This document shows, one piece after another, positions 7,648-18,214 of a DNA stretch of 64,000 nucleotides (the first letter of the stretch is position 1; every line of letters begins with the position of its first letter). Source of the DNA: Marinobacter fuscus. Its GTDB lineage: Bacteria > Pseudomonadota > Gammaproteobacteria > Pseudomonadales > Oleiphilaceae. The notes under the pieces are model-generated. The model was not told where the DNA came from and ran no database searches. It saw only the letters and a program-made list of their open reading frames with translations. Location of the stretch: positions 53,532 through 117,531 of the forward strand of contig NZ_PXNP01000020.1 in NCBI RefSeq assembly GCF_003007675.1, in the 5' to 3' direction. Position numbers and translations under genes: made by a program.

Positions 7648-10600
7648 TACCGGTTACCGGTCAACCGTTTTATGGTATCGAGCAACTCGGTTTCCTGGAA
7701 GGGTTTGCCCAGGTATTCGTTGACGCCAATGGCCAGAGCCCGCTCCCGGTGCTTCTCGCCGGTTCGCGAGGTGATCATGCAGATTGGCGTATCTTTCAGG
7801 TTGTCGTCATGGCGCACAAAGCTGGCCACTTCAAAGCCGTCCATCCGCGGCATTTCGATGTCCAACAGAATGATATCCGGGCGATGATCCTGCAGCTGGG
7901 CGACTGCATCCAGGCCGTCTTTGGCGGTTACCACTTCCATGCCGTTCCGCTCCAGCAACCGTGACGTTACCTTGCGCACCGTGACCGAGTCGTCCACCAC
8001 CATCACCGTTCGGGCGCTTTCCTGGTAGCGGCTGCCGTCGCGGGCTTTGTCCAAGTTGGCCAGGCGCTGGCGCTCGGACAGGATGTCGGAACGGATCATG
8101 GCTGGCAGGTCGAGAATCACCACCACGTTGCCATCACCCAGAATGGTGGCACCGGACACACCCCGCACCGAACTGAATTGCGGCCCCAGGGATTTTACGA
8201 CGATTTCCCGGCTGCCCATCAGATGGTCTACCTGTAGCGCCATGGGCTGCTCGGCACCACGCACCAGGATCACCGGAAGCGGCAGGGCCTGACCCTGCAG
8301 CTTGGGCTGGTGATCACTGTTCAGCAAACTGCCCAGATACTGCAGGCGGTATTGCTGGCCCGCGTATTCGTACAGGGGAGCGTCTGGCTTGTAGTATTCC
8401 TCAAGCTCATAGGTGCTGACCCGGACAATACCTTCAATGGTGTTCAGAGGAATGGCATAGAAATCCTCACCGGTCGACACCATCAATGCGCGGTTCACCG
8501 ATACGGTGAAGGGCAGGCGTACGGTAAAGGTACTGCCCCGGCCCGGTGACGAATCAATGTCGAGACTGCCGCCAAGTTGTTTGATCTCGCTGGCGACCAC
8601 ATCCATGCCCACACCACGGCCGGAGATTTGAGTGACCTGCTGGGCGGTGGAGAAGCCGGGCTGGAGAATGAACTGCAGAATCTCACGCTCAGACAGGCTC
8701 TCATCGGCGCGCATCAGCCCCCGGCGAATGGCCTTGTCGCGGATGACGTCTGACGGAATGCCCTTGCCGTCATCGATCATGCGCAAGACCACGTCACCAC
8801 CCTCACGGGTCAGTGATAGAACTACTTCGCCGGTGGCCGGTTTGCCGGATTGCTTGCGCTCTTCCGGCAGCTCGATGCCGTGGTCGACGGCGTTGCGGAG
8901 CATATGCTCCAGCGGTGCCACCATGCGTTCCAGTACGTTGCGATCCATCTCGCCTTCGGCGTTGCGAACGTCGAACTCCACTTTCTTGCCGAGCTCACCA
9001 CTGATCTGGCGGACAATACGGCGCAACCTTGGCACCATGGATGCGAACGGAATCATCCGGGTCTTCATCAGACCTTCCTGGAGCTCGGTGTTGATCCGGG
9101 ACTGCTGCACCAGCAGTGTTTCGGTATCACGCACCCGGTCTGCCAGGGTTTCCCGCAGATCTGCCAAGTCCGATGTGGACTCGCTCAGGGCCCGGGACAA
9201 CTGCTGGATGGACGAGTAACGATCCATTTCCAGCGGGTCGAAGTCGTCGCCATAGTCCGGCCCGTGCTCCTGCTCGGCCCGGAACAGAATCTGGGCCTCG
9301 GTTTCGATATCCATCCGGCGTAGCTGCTCCCGCAGACGCTCGATGGTGGCGGCCATTTCATCCAGGGTATAGCTGAAGTCACTGGACTGCTGTTCCAGAC
9401 GACCCCGTGTAATACTGGTTTCACCCGCCAGGTTAACCAGTTCGTCAAGCAGGGGCGCAGAAACCCGGATGGTTTCCTGGGCAGCCCGCTGGGCGTCGAA
9501 GGCCTTGCGACGGGCTTTTGCCGGGGAACTGGCGGGTTTTGGTTCTGGCTGCAGTTGCGGCTCAGGAGTGCGCTCCGGTGCCTGGTCAACTGGACGTTCG
9601 GCGCTGGCAAGCGAGGCGGGTTCCGCCTTCGACTCCGGCTGTACAGGCGCGGGTGCCGTCACTTGTTCCTGGATCGAACCGGTTTCAAAGCCTTCGCGCA
9701 CCTTGGCGACCAGTTCGATGATGGCGTCGTGATCTGCGGTGATGGCCTGCCACTGGCCATCGTCCGGTTTGTTGCCGCCCAGATCGATCAGGCGGGTTTC
9801 AAAGGCGTGGGCCTTGTCGCCCAGAGCCGTCAGCCGGGACAGTCGCGCGCCCCCTTTGAGGGTATGCAGTGCCCGCTGTGCCTCTCGGTTGAAGTGTTCG
9901 TTGCCGGGGTCGCGGCGCCAGTCGTCCAGCAGTTGTTCCAGCTGATCCATGATCTCGGCGGCTTCTTCCAGGAAGATTTCCAGCACTTCCGGGTCAATTT
10001 CCTCACCGTTGTCGTGGTTATCGGCGGCAGCCTCTGTAGAGGCTGTCGTTGCCTCCGACTTTCCGGCATGGCTGAACAGGCTGATCAGTTCCGCATCGCT
10101 GCGGGCCTGACCGCTTGCTTCAATGGCGCCCAGCATGGTGTTCAGTGCCAGGTTGGCACGGCCGCTGAGTTCAAGCAGGGTGTGCTGATCCCGCTCTCCG
10201 GCAACCAGTTGATCCAGGGCCTCGGCCCAGGCTTCGGCCAGATCCGCGATCGGATCGGCGTCGGACAGGCGGGCACCCCCTTTAAGGGTGTGCAGCTCCT
10301 GTTGCAGGCGGGCGACGCCGGTCAGCTGTTCCGGTTCATCACGCCACTGATCGAGACACTCGGTGATGGCCTCATGTATTTCATGGGCCTCATCCAGAAA
10401 GATTTCGGTCAGGTCGTCGAGGGCGTTGTAGTCGTCGTTATCAGCGCTCTGTGCTGTCTCAGCTTCCGTCTTCGGTTGCGGCTCCCGGTGTTCGATTTCG
10501 GAGTGCGCAGCTTCGGGCGATGTCAGTTCTTCCGCCGATGGCGATTCACCCCTCAGGGTGGCCTGAACCTGGTTGATCAGATCGTCAGCCGCGATGCAGG

Positions 10601-13600
10601 GCTTCTGTGCTGCTACGTCGTCAACCATCTGGGCCAGCCGGTCGTGGCAGGCGAACAGCAGGTTGATCATGTCGTCGCTGGCGGCGAGCTGGCCTTCGGC
10701 GACCTTTTCGAAGAGGTCTTCCAGAACGTGGGTCAGTTCGCCAATAGCATCGACCCCGGCCATCCGGGCGCCGCCCTTGAGGGTGTGCACATCACGCTGC
10801 AGTTCTGCGGCGATTGCGCGGTCCGAGGTGTTCTCGCTCCAGCTGTGCAGGGCACTGCCGGTGGAGTTGATCAGGTCGTAGGCCTCTTCCAGGAAGATGC
10901 CGACCAGCTCCGGGTCCAGGTGGGCCAGGCCCGCTGCCGGTACTGCCTGCTCTTCTGTTTGCGCGGGCTCCGGTGCGTCATCGCCCTCGATGGCAGACAG
11001 TTCGATGGTCTCTGCGTCGGCTTCGTCTGCGCCAGCTATATCGGTAACCGGGCGGATGCCGTTGGCGCCATCAATATAGCTGTGAATCTCTGCAATCAGA
11101 TCCGGTGCGGGCCTGGGTGCTTCACGGGTCTCAAGGGCATCAACCATGCCTGCCAGCCGGTCGTGACAGCGGAACAGGATGTCCGAAAGCGCATCGGTAA
11201 CGGCGAATTTCTGCTCAACCAGGCCTTCAAACAGGGTTTCCAGTTCGTGGGACAGGTCGCCTACGGCTTCAATATCCGCCAGTCGGGCACCGCCTTTGAG
11301 GGTATGCAAATCGCGCTGAAGCAGCCGCAAATGATCCAGGTTACCTGTGTCTTCGCTCCAGCTGTGCAGAGCCTCGGCGGTGCTGTCTACCAGATCCCTG
11401 GCTTCTTCCAGGAAAATCTCCGCCAGTTCTTCATCCATTGCCTGGTCGTCTTCCGATGTCTCAGGCAACGGCAGTTCGGTTTCTGCGGGCTGGATTTCCG
11501 GATGCTCATCAAGCTCGTCCATGTCGAGGCTGAGGTCGATTTCTTCCAGATCACCGGTAAATTGCTGCTCAAATTCTGTTGGTGCAGAGGGCAGAGCTGC
11601 GACTCTGTCCGCCAGGGCATCGAGTTGTTCGATCAGGCCTGCGCCCGGTTCGGTGGTCAGGCCAGCTGCTACCTGATCCATCATGTTGATCAGTTGTTCG
11701 TGGGCCGCTTGCAGGGTCTGGAATACGTCACTATCCAAAGGTTCACTTTGTTCGGGCACTGCATGGTACACCCGGGCCAGCGCAGCGGTCAGATCGGCCA
11801 CGTCGGTCAGGCCAGCCTCCGAGGCGCCCCGGCAGAGCTGGTCGAGTTCTGCTCGGAGTGTCGGCAGGGGCGCGTGCTCTTCGGGGTGATGGGCCCAGCC
11901 GTCGAGGATGTGCTCGGCGTCGAGCACGATATCGATGCTTTCACCCAGGAACAATTGCACCAGCTGCGATGGCGGCTGTGCCACCGGCTGGGTGGAATCG
12001 GCTTCGGCTCTGGGCGCAAGAATACGGCGGCTGATGCTTTCCATACGCTCCAGGTAGGGCGTGGCTCCCGCCAGTGGTGCCTGCGGATTCTTCCGTATCT
12101 GCGACAGGCCATCGGTCAGAAAGCTTGCGGCTTCCTCGATGAGCGAGAGAACCTCGCGGTCTGCCCGTTTGTTCTGGGCCCTGGACTCCTTGACGAAGCG
12201 CTCCAGCGGCGTTATGACATCGGCAATGGGGGCAATGCCTGCGGTGTGTGCGCTGCCCTTGAGGGTGTGCAGTGCACGGGAAAGATCGTCGGTGTAGGCC
12301 GCGGTGATCTTGCCTTCGGACGCACTCAGATAAGCCCGGATGGTCTGCAGGTGAGTTTCGGTTTCGGTTTCGAAAATGTCCAGAAGTACTGGATCGATGC
12401 CCTCGTCGTCGCCCGGAACGGCATGGTCATCGGTGTCTGTGTCATGGTCAGACAGCGGCATGCTGGTTGCGTCCGGAATTTCACCGTTGGCCAGGGCGAC
12501 GGCCCGGGCTTCCATGACAGAGGTGTCGAGGCTGGCAGGCTGGCGCTGCTCGAAGTCCTGAACCAGGGCAGGCACGGCCTCGGTTACGTCTTGCAGCAGG
12601 CTGGCGACGTCATCGTTCATGAAGATGCTGCCGTCGATCACCCGGTTGAGCATGTTCTCAACGGACCAGGCCAGCTCGCCAATGACCAGGGCACCCACCA
12701 TCCGGCCGCTGCCTTTGAGTGTGTGGAACGCCCGGCGGACTTCGGCCAGGGCACTGCGGTCGTCATGCTGGCGCAGCAACATGGGCAGGTATTCACGGAT
12801 GGTATCGAGTACCTCTCCCGCCTCTTCGACGAAAATCTCCAGAATTTCGTCGTCGATCAGGTCGTCGTTGTCGCCCTGGTCAGCGTTGTCCGGCGTGGTT
12901 TCCAGGGTTGGTACTGCATCGGCCGGTTGCGGAGCCGGTTGGTCACCAGCGGTGTCTGCCTGGGCCGTTGTGCTTTCGGGTTCTGCAGTTTCTGCACGCC
13001 GGGTCGTGGCCAGAGCTTCTGCTCTGGCGGTCAGGGCACTTACGTCGCCGTCGGCATTGCCGCTGCGGAACTCCTGTATCAGGTACGGAATGCGAAGATT
13101 GACCTGGTCAATCAGGGTAAACAGGTCGTCGGTGGCCTTGATGGTCTGGTCGATTACCCGGTTGAGCAGGTTCTCCACTGACCAGGCCAGTTCGCCGATG
13201 CTGGTTGCACCCACCATGCGGCCGCTGCCCTTGAGCGTGTGGAATGCCCGGCGGACTTCGGTCAGTGATTCCCGGTCGTCATGATCCTGACGCAGGCGCG
13301 GGAAATACTCATGAATGGTTTGCAGGACTTCTTCGGCTTCTTCAACGAAGATGGCCAGGATTTCGTCGTCCACCAGCTCCGTGTCTGACGCTTTGGTATC
13401 GCTGGCATCCGACTCTGCATCGGCTGTGCCGGTGGCTTCCGCGACCGCTTCCACCGTTGGAATCTGTGTTTCTTCCTGCTGCCAGGTTGGCTTCTGGCCA
13501 ACCGGGAACCCAAGGCGGGCCAGGCTGTCTTCGGCGATGCTCAGAATGGCGTCGTTGTCGCTGATGCCTTCCGCCAGGCGCTCGAGGTAGTACTCGATAC

Positions 13601-15200
13601 TGGTTACCGCATCGGCCAGAGTGTCGAGTTGCTTCCAGTCCGGTACCTGCTGACTGTTCAGCAGCACATCGGTGACATAGTGCTCTGCCGAGCCGATCAT
13701 GGCCGCTACCCGCTCCAGGGGCACCAGTCCCAGGCCACCCTGGATACTGTGCAGCAGTTGGGGTACATGATCGATTTCGCGGGTATCCCACTGGGAGGCG
13801 ATGAAGTTGACGATGGCCGACTTTACCTGTTCCAGGGTGTTCCTGGACTCTCTCAGCAACGCTTCATTGGCTTCGCCCAGTTCCCGGGAGCCCATCTTGA
13901 TTGCTGCGGCTTCTTCTTCGGAACCGGCAGACTGTACCTGGCGCTTCTCGCTGTCGAGACCGGCCAGGCTGGCTTCTACGTAGAGCAGCGCACCGGCGAT
14001 GTCCATCAGGGTGCCGTCGTCGACCGGGTCGTGCTGGCTGGCCAGTTTTTCGACCAGGTCGACCTGCTCGACCACGACTTTACGGGGAATGCCCAGGCCC
14101 AGCACGGCCAGAGTGTTGGCGACCTGGCGCAGGCCCGGCAGCAGCTCATTCAGTTCGTTGTTCTGGCGCAGCTCTGCCCGCACGAACAAGTCCAGCTGAT
14201 CCTTTAGCCGGGTCAGTTCTTCATTGAGTGCGCTGACCACGGAGTGGATAGCATCACGGCCGGGGCCGGAAACCCGTGAGCGCGCCTGGTCGACGTCATC
14301 GTCGGAGGGCAGGGCATGATCCAGCTGATAGGCCTGGCGCAGTGCCTGAACCTGGGGCCGATCCAGTTCACGGCTTCTGGCAACATAGTACAAGAGATGC
14401 TTGAACAGGGCTTCCGGCACCGGTTGCTGCAGAATGTCGGCGTGCTCGTCGGTGAGGCGACGGATTTCCGAATCAAGCTCCCGGAGCAGGGATTTTACCG
14501 CAGTGTTGACCGGGTTTTCCCTGGCCTGAAGTGTTTCCACAAAGGCACTGGCAACCTTCCAGAGCTCACCCCGGGGGGTTCTCTGGCACAGCTTGGCCAG
14601 ACGCTGGATGACTTTCTGGATGTAATCGAAATGGGCGTCCAGGTCGGCTTCGCGAATGACACCGGCCAGCGCGAACTGGTACATCTGGCGCAGTTTGCGC
14701 AGATGGCCCAATACTTTCGGATCCTGCAGGCGTTCAGACACCTTGCCGCTGACCGCCATCCGGGAGGGCGATAGATCCGGCTTGAACAGGGACGTGTCTG
14801 AAAGCAGGGAATCGCCGCGGGCTGCGCGAAGATCGTTCAGCAGCGGCAGCAGCACCATCGGGAAATCGTCATTGCTGCTGCCCAGGTGCTCCAGATACTG
14901 GGGTAACTGGAGAATGGCCTGCATCAGCACGTTGACAGCATCATCAACGCTGACCACGGTCTCATTGAGAACGGCCTGTGTCAGCTTCTCCATTTCTTCG
15001 GTGAGCAGTGCTGCACCGTAGAGCTCGACCATTTGCAGGGTGCCATGCACCTGGTGGAGATAATTCAGGCAGAAGCGCAGGCGGGCCGTATCGTCGCGGT
15101 TTTCGACGTAGGCTTCCAGTGCGTGCTGGCCTTGTGTCAGCGTGTCCTGTATTTCTCCCCGAACCCAGTCGAGGGCGATACTGTCATGGTGATTGCCCAT
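7647..15200 (-). CDS. chpA: giant multi-Hpt hybrid chemotaxis kinase
   Basis: 2517 residues from the ATG at 15200, preceded by GGAGTG; an ATG 14 codons upstream overlaps pilK and has no ribosome site. The N-terminal 1800 residues contain ten Hpt-like segments with the HTLKG-type motif near residues 50, 483, 652, 824, 978, 1120, 1296, 1471, 1636 and 1777. Nine have His and the one near 1120 has Asp. Acidic, Glu/Ala/Thr-rich linkers separate them. Then follow a CheA dimerisation helix pair, an HATPase domain (LRNAVDHGIELPEER, DDGKGI, GRGVGMDVV), a CheW domain and a C-terminal receiver (MVVDDSVTVRKV, LLDIEMPRMDG, GKPF). It is predicted to phosphorylate PilG and PilH and thereby control type IV pilus activity. 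Several Hpt units are near-identical, so assembly errors should be kept in mind. Confidence 0.95.
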   Translation of the reverse strand: MGNHHDSIALDWVRGEIQDTLTQGQHALEAYVENRDDTARLRFCLNYLHQVHGTLQMVELYGAALLTEEMEKLTQAVLNETVVSVDDAVNVLMQAILQLPQYLEHLGSSNDDFPMVLLPLLNDLRAARGDSLLSDTSLFKPDLSPSRMAVSGKVSERLQDPKVLGHLRKLRQMYQFALAGVIREADLDAHFDYIQKVIQRLAKLCQRTPRGELWKVASAFVETLQARENPVNTAVKSLLRELDSEIRRLTDEHADILQQPVPEALFKHLLYYVARSRELDRPQVQALRQAYQLDHALPSDDDVDQARSRVSGPGRDAIHSVVSALNEELTRLKDQLDLFVRAELRQNNELNELLPGLRQVANTLAVLGLGIPRKVVVEQVDLVEKLASQHDPVDDGTLMDIAGALLYVEASLAGLDSEKRQVQSAGSEEEAAAIKMGSRELGEANEALLRESRNTLEQVKSAIVNFIASQWDTREIDHVPQLLHSIQGGLGLVPLERVAAMIGSAEHYVTDVLLNSQQVPDWKQLDTLADAVTSIEYYLERLAEGISDNDAILSIAEDSLARLGFPVGQKPTWQQEETQIPTVEAVAEATGTADAESDASDTKASDTELVDDEILAIFVEEAEEVLQTIHEYFPRLRQDHDDRESLTEVRRAFHTLKGSGRMVGATSIGELAWSVENLLNRVIDQTIKATDDLFTLIDQVNLRIPYLIQEFRSGNADGDVSALTARAEALATTRRAETAEPESTTAQADTAGDQPAPQPADAVPTLETTPDNADQGDNDDLIDDEILEIFVEEAGEVLDTIREYLPMLLRQHDDRSALAEVRRAFHTLKGSGRMVGALVIGELAWSVENMLNRVIDGSIFMNDDVASLLQDVTEAVPALVQDFEQRQPASLDTSVMEARAVALANGEIPDATSMPLSDHDTDTDDHAVPGDDEGIDPVLLDIFETETETHLQTIRAYLSASEGKITAAYTDDLSRALHTLKGSAHTAGIAPIADVITPLERFVKESRAQNKRADREVLSLIEEAASFLTDGLSQIRKNPQAPLAGATPYLERMESISRRILAPRAEADSTQPVAQPPSQLVQLFLGESIDIVLDAEHILDGWAHHPEEHAPLPTLRAELDQLCRGASEAGLTDVADLTAALARVYHAVPEQSEPLDSDVFQTLQAAHEQLINMMDQVAAGLTTEPGAGLIEQLDALADRVAALPSAPTEFEQQFTGDLEEIDLSLDMDELDEHPEIQPAETELPLPETSEDDQAMDEELAEIFLEEARDLVDSTAEALHSWSEDTGNLDHLRLLQRDLHTLKGGARLADIEAVGDLSHELETLFEGLVEQKFAVTDALSDILFRCHDRLAGMVDALETREAPRPAPDLIAEIHSYIDGANGIRPVTDIAGADEADAETIELSAIEGDDAPEPAQTEEQAVPAAGLAHLDPELVGIFLEEAYDLINSTGSALHSWSENTSDRAIAAELQRDVHTLKGGARMAGVDAIGELTHVLEDLFEKVAEGQLAASDDMINLLFACHDRLAQMVDDVAAQKPCIAADDLINQVQATLRGESPSAEELTSPEAAHSEIEHREPQPKTEAETAQSADNDDYNALDDLTEIFLDEAHEIHEAITECLDQWRDEPEQLTGVARLQQELHTLKGGARLSDADPIADLAEAWAEALDQLVAGERDQHTLLELSGRANLALNTMLGAIEASGQARSDAELISLFSHAGKSEATTASTEAAADNHDNGEEIDPEVLEIFLEEAAEIMDQLEQLLDDWRRDPGNEHFNREAQRALHTLKGGARLSRLTALGDKAHAFETRLIDLGGNKPDDGQWQAITADHDAIIELVAKVREGFETGSIQEQVTAPAPVQPESKAEPASLASAERPVDQAPERTPEPQLQPEPKPASSPAKARRKAFDAQRAAQETIRVSAPLLDELVNLAGETSITRGRLEQQSSDFSYTLDEMAATIERLREQLRRMDIETEAQILFRAEQEHGPDYGDDFDPLEMDRYSSIQQLSRALSESTSDLADLRETLADRVRDTETLLVQQSRINTELQEGLMKTRMIPFASMVPRLRRIVRQISGELGKKVEFDVRNAEGEMDRNVLERMVAPLEHMLRNAVDHGIELPEERKQSGKPATGEVVLSLTREGGDVVLRMIDDGKGIPSDVIRDKAIRRGLMRADESLSEREILQFILQPGFSTAQQVTQISGRGVGMDVVASEIKQLGGSLDIDSSPGRGSTFTVRLPFTVSVNRALMVSTGEDFYAIPLNTIEGIVRVSTYELEEYYKPDAPLYEYAGQQYRLQYLGSLLNSDHQPKLQGQALPLPVILVRGAEQPMALQVDHLMGSREIVVKSLGPQFSSVRGVSGATILGDGNVVVILDLPAMIRSDILSERQRLANLDKARDGSRYQESARTVMVVDDSVTVRKVTSRLLERNGMEVVTAKDGLDAVAQLQDHRPDIILLDIEMPRMDGFEVASFVRHDDNLKDTPICMITSRTGEKHRERALAIGVNEYLGKPFQETELLDTIKRLTGNR

Positions 15201-15211
15201 AACCACTCCGG

Positions 15212-16111
15212 TTATTCTTCGTCGGACTGGCGTTTGATCCACGCCAGTACATGTTCCGAGGGTACCCTCTGCAGGCCTGGTGGCTGCCAGTCGGTCAGTT
15301 CACCCTGGCCAAGCACCAGTAACCCCCCCGGTGCCAGACGCTCTGCGAGCCGTTTGACGATTTCCCGTCGGCGCCAGCGACGGAAATAGATCAGCAGGTT
15401 CTGGCAGAAGATAATGTTCATGCCGTGCATGGGTGCGTCGTCCAGATCCAGTACATTGAGCCTGGTAAAGCACACCCGGTCACGGATGCTGTTCACAATT
15501 TCAACGGTGTTCCGCTCCGAGGGGCGGAAATACCGGGATTTCAGATCGTCATCCATTCCCTGCAGTTTTCGGGCATTGAACTGTCCAAGGCGTGCTTTCT
15601 CGATGGCCGGCTGGCTGATGTCCGAGCCGGTTACGCCATACAAGGGCTGCACTCCGAGCTGAGCCATACACTGGTTGAGCACCATGGCGAGGGTATAGGG
15701 CTCCTCGCCGGTTGAGCAACCAACGCTCCAGGCTTCAAGGGCCCGTTTTCTGAACTGTTCACGGGGGCGGGTCAGCACGTAATCAGCCACCAGCCTGAAG
15801 GCATCCGGATCCCGGAAAAAACGGGTCTCCTGCACGGTCAGGCGATCCACCAGGGTGGCCCATTCACGCACGGCATCGGGGCCGGATACGATTTTCTCGT
15901 AATAGGCCTGGTAGCTGCCGCATCCGATCTCTCGCATCCGGATACCCAAGTTGGTTTCCAGAAACGACCGTCGGCCTGCGGTAACCGTGATGCCGGTGCG
16001 ATGCTCCAGCAACGTCTGCCACTGGTGGAATTGCGCCTCGTCCATATCCGGGAGTCGGCGCATCGACCAGAGACCTTCCTTGGGCGACGACTGGTTATGC
16101 GTGTACGACAT
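15212..16111 (-). CDS. pilK: CheR-type chemoreceptor methyltransferase
   Basis: 299 residues. It shows the CheR N-terminal helical domain (FLETNLGIRMREIG) and a SAM-binding domain with ALEAWSVGCSTGEEPYTLAM (the GxSTGEE motif), IIFCQNLLIYF and GGLLVLGQGE. It methylates glutamates on PilJ using S-adenosylmethionine. The gene lies between pilJ and chpA as in Pseudomonas, with an 11-base gap to chpA. The start is not certain: the ATG at 16111 has a weak ribosome site (GCGG), while an ATG 16 codons downstream (MRRLPDMDEAQ) follows AAGGAAGG at slightly long spacing. Confidence 0.92.
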   Translation of the reverse strand: MSYTHNQSSPKEGLWSMRRLPDMDEAQFHQWQTLLEHRTGITVTAGRRSFLETNLGIRMREIGCGSYQAYYEKIVSGPDAVREWATLVDRLTVQETRFFRDPDAFRLVADYVLTRPREQFRKRALEAWSVGCSTGEEPYTLAMVLNQCMAQLGVQPLYGVTGSDISQPAIEKARLGQFNARKLQGMDDDLKSRYFRPSERNTVEIVNSIRDRVCFTRLNVLDLDDAPMHGMNIIFCQNLLIYFRRWRRREIVKRLAERLAPGGLLVLGQGELTDWQPPGLQRVPSEHVLAWIKRQSDEE

Positions 16112-16138
16112 AAACCGCTATTTGCCCGGTACCGGTGA

Positions 16139-18214
16139 TCAGCTGATCACCGGTACGTCACTGTGTTCCGCTTCCTCGTGATCGGCGGTGTCTTCGTCTG
16201 GCAGCGTAAAGCCAGCTACCGACGATCTCAGCTCAGAGGCCATTTCCGCCAGGTTACCGATCGACTTGGCGGTTGCGTTGGTACCGGAAGACGTCTGCGA
16301 GGTGATTTCCTGGATAACGTTCATCGTGTTGGAAATGTGTGACGCAGAAGACGACTGCTGGCGTGCCGCGTTGGAGATGTTCTGGATCAGTTCCGCCAGA
16401 GACATGGATACGTTCTCGATTTCTTCGAGCGCGATACCCGCGTCCTGTGCCAGGCGGGCACCCCGAACCACCTCGGCGGTGGTGTGTTCCATCGAGATAA
16501 CCGCTTCGTTGGTGTCAGACTGGATCGTCTTAACCAGCGCTTCAATCTGCTTGGTTGCCGCAGAGGAACGTTCAGCCAGTCGCTGAACTTCGTCGGCAAC
16601 GACCGCAAAGCCTCGGCCTGCATCACCGGCCATAGAGGCTTGGATAGCGGCGTTCAGAGACAGTATGTTGGTCTGGTCGGCAATGTCGTTGATCAGAGAT
16701 ACGATGTCACCGATTTCCTGGGAGGATTCACCCAGGCGCTTGATCCGCTTGGAGGTTTCCTGGATCTGCTCACGGATGTTGTCCATACCGCGAATGGTGT
16801 TCTGTACCACTTCCGCGCCTTTCTTGGCGATCGCAACCGAGCGCTCCGCAACCGCAGAGGATTCGGCGGCGTTGGAGGACACCTGGTCGATGGATACTGC
16901 CATTTCATTCACCGCCGCAGAGGCGCCAGCAATTTCCTGAGCCTGGTGCTCAGAGGCGTCGGCCAGGTGCATGGCCGTAGACTGGGTTTCCTGGGCGGCA
17001 CCGGCTACCCGTACTGCAGTACCACGAATGGACTGTACCAGCCCACGCATCTGGTCGATTGCGTAGTTGATGGAGTCGGCGATAGCACCGGTGAAGTCTT
17101 CGGTTACTGTGGCCTCGGTGGTCAGGTCACCATCCGCCAGGTCGGCGAGTTCGTCGAGCAGACGCAGGATCGCGTTCTGGTTCTGTTCATTCTGATCCTG
17201 GGTGGCTGCCAGGCGGGCCTGGGCGTCGCGGTACAGGGCCAGGCCGATGAAGACAACGATGGCGACCATGGCGGCCAAGATGGCGAAGGCCAGGGCGGGA
17301 CTGACCAGTCGGGAGCTGGACTGGCGGGCAAAGCCTTCGGCCAGTGCCGACAGTTCAGCTAGCAGGTTTTCGGAGTTCTGGAAGATATCGCTGGCGGCGG
17401 TACGTACCTTGAAGAGGTCGGGAGAGGCTTCAAGGATGGCGTCAACGTTCTGGGAAACGAACTGGAACAGCTCATCAACCGCTTCCAGGCCGTAAATGGC
17501 ATCTTCGTCAGCAACACGGGAAATGCCCATGGCTGGGTTGCCATTCAGCTGGCCATCGAGTACACGCCCGAACAGGCTGGCATCCCGGCCGAAACGGTCG
17601 GCGGCAATAACAGCGTCTTCATCACCGGAAAGTACGTTGTTGACCGAGCGCACAATCCGCTCCGCCAGCAGCGACTGGCGCTGGGCCAGGGAAATCTGTT
17701 CGGCGGGAGCGCCGTTATCCAGCAGGATCTGAACGATGTCGTCGTATTCCACCTGCAGCTGGGGAATGGTTTCGTTCAGGGTGCGGGCTACCTCGTGCAG
17801 GCCGAGCACCGCTTCGCGGGTGGACAGGATGCTGTCGGCGTTTTCACGGACGGTGTTCCAGTTGTCCTGTACGCCGCTTTGCTGTGCCAGCTCACTGGCA
17901 GGCAGGCCGGAGTTCGGGTTGCCCTCGGTTACCGTGGTCCAGAGCTGCTGGAACTCATCCCGGGAGCGACGAAGCTGGTCGAAGGCTTCGGCGGTACCGC
18001 CGGCAGCCTCGGTGGCGTTCTTCGCGATTTCCTGAGACAACACCCGCATTTCTGCGGTGTTGGCGATGTACTGCTGATCGTGCTGGCTGTCTCTGTTGAT
18101 AATGAACAGCACTGCAACGAGCAGGACGGTGAGTGCAATCAGCGCTACGATCAGGCCAGCAACCAGTTTGTTGCCTCCCTGTCCCGTACTGAGTCTTCCG
18201 GCTCTGTTTTTCAT
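16139..18214 (-). CDS. pilJ: methyl-accepting receptor of the Chp system
   Basis: 691 residues. There are membrane segments near 16-38 and 303-328 enclosing a periplasmic helical region of about 265 residues (PilJ-type sensor, found twice in tandem in the family). A HAMP region (LRLLDELADLADGDLTTEA style) and a long coiled-coil signalling domain follow, with the conserved hairpin tip near residue 545 (VADEVQRLAERSSAATKQIE). Family knowledge: PilJ senses surface contact or pilin retraction and controls ChpA. A GGGAG ribosome site precedes the ATG. There are 93 bases between this gene and pilI with no other feature seen. Confidence 0.94.
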   Translation of the reverse strand: MKNRAGRLSTGQGGNKLVAGLIVALIALTVLLVAVLFIINRDSQHDQQYIANTAEMRVLSQEIAKNATEAAGGTAEAFDQLRRSRDEFQQLWTTVTEGNPNSGLPASELAQQSGVQDNWNTVRENADSILSTREAVLGLHEVARTLNETIPQLQVEYDDIVQILLDNGAPAEQISLAQRQSLLAERIVRSVNNVLSGDEDAVIAADRFGRDASLFGRVLDGQLNGNPAMGISRVADEDAIYGLEAVDELFQFVSQNVDAILEASPDLFKVRTAASDIFQNSENLLAELSALAEGFARQSSSRLVSPALAFAILAAMVAIVVFIGLALYRDAQARLAATQDQNEQNQNAILRLLDELADLADGDLTTEATVTEDFTGAIADSINYAIDQMRGLVQSIRGTAVRVAGAAQETQSTAMHLADASEHQAQEIAGASAAVNEMAVSIDQVSSNAAESSAVAERSVAIAKKGAEVVQNTIRGMDNIREQIQETSKRIKRLGESSQEIGDIVSLINDIADQTNILSLNAAIQASMAGDAGRGFAVVADEVQRLAERSSAATKQIEALVKTIQSDTNEAVISMEHTTAEVVRGARLAQDAGIALEEIENVSMSLAELIQNISNAARQQSSSASHISNTMNVIQEITSQTSSGTNATAKSIGNLAEMASELRSSVAGFTLPDEDTADHEEAEHSDVPVIS

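Noticed and set aside
9555..13181. Long plus-strand open frame (1208 codons) opposite chpA
   Set aside because: It is antisense to the Hpt repeats of chpA; the translation is Gln/Gly/Val-rich repeats of reverse-complemented HTLKGG codons with no known domain and no ribosome site. Caused by high GC and codon bias.
9850..13250. Regularly spaced similar DNA segments (CTTTGAGGGTATGCA-like), at first sight a dispersed repeat or array
   Set aside because: These are codons of the HTLKG motif in successive Hpt modules of ChpA, not a non-coding repeat or CRISPR.
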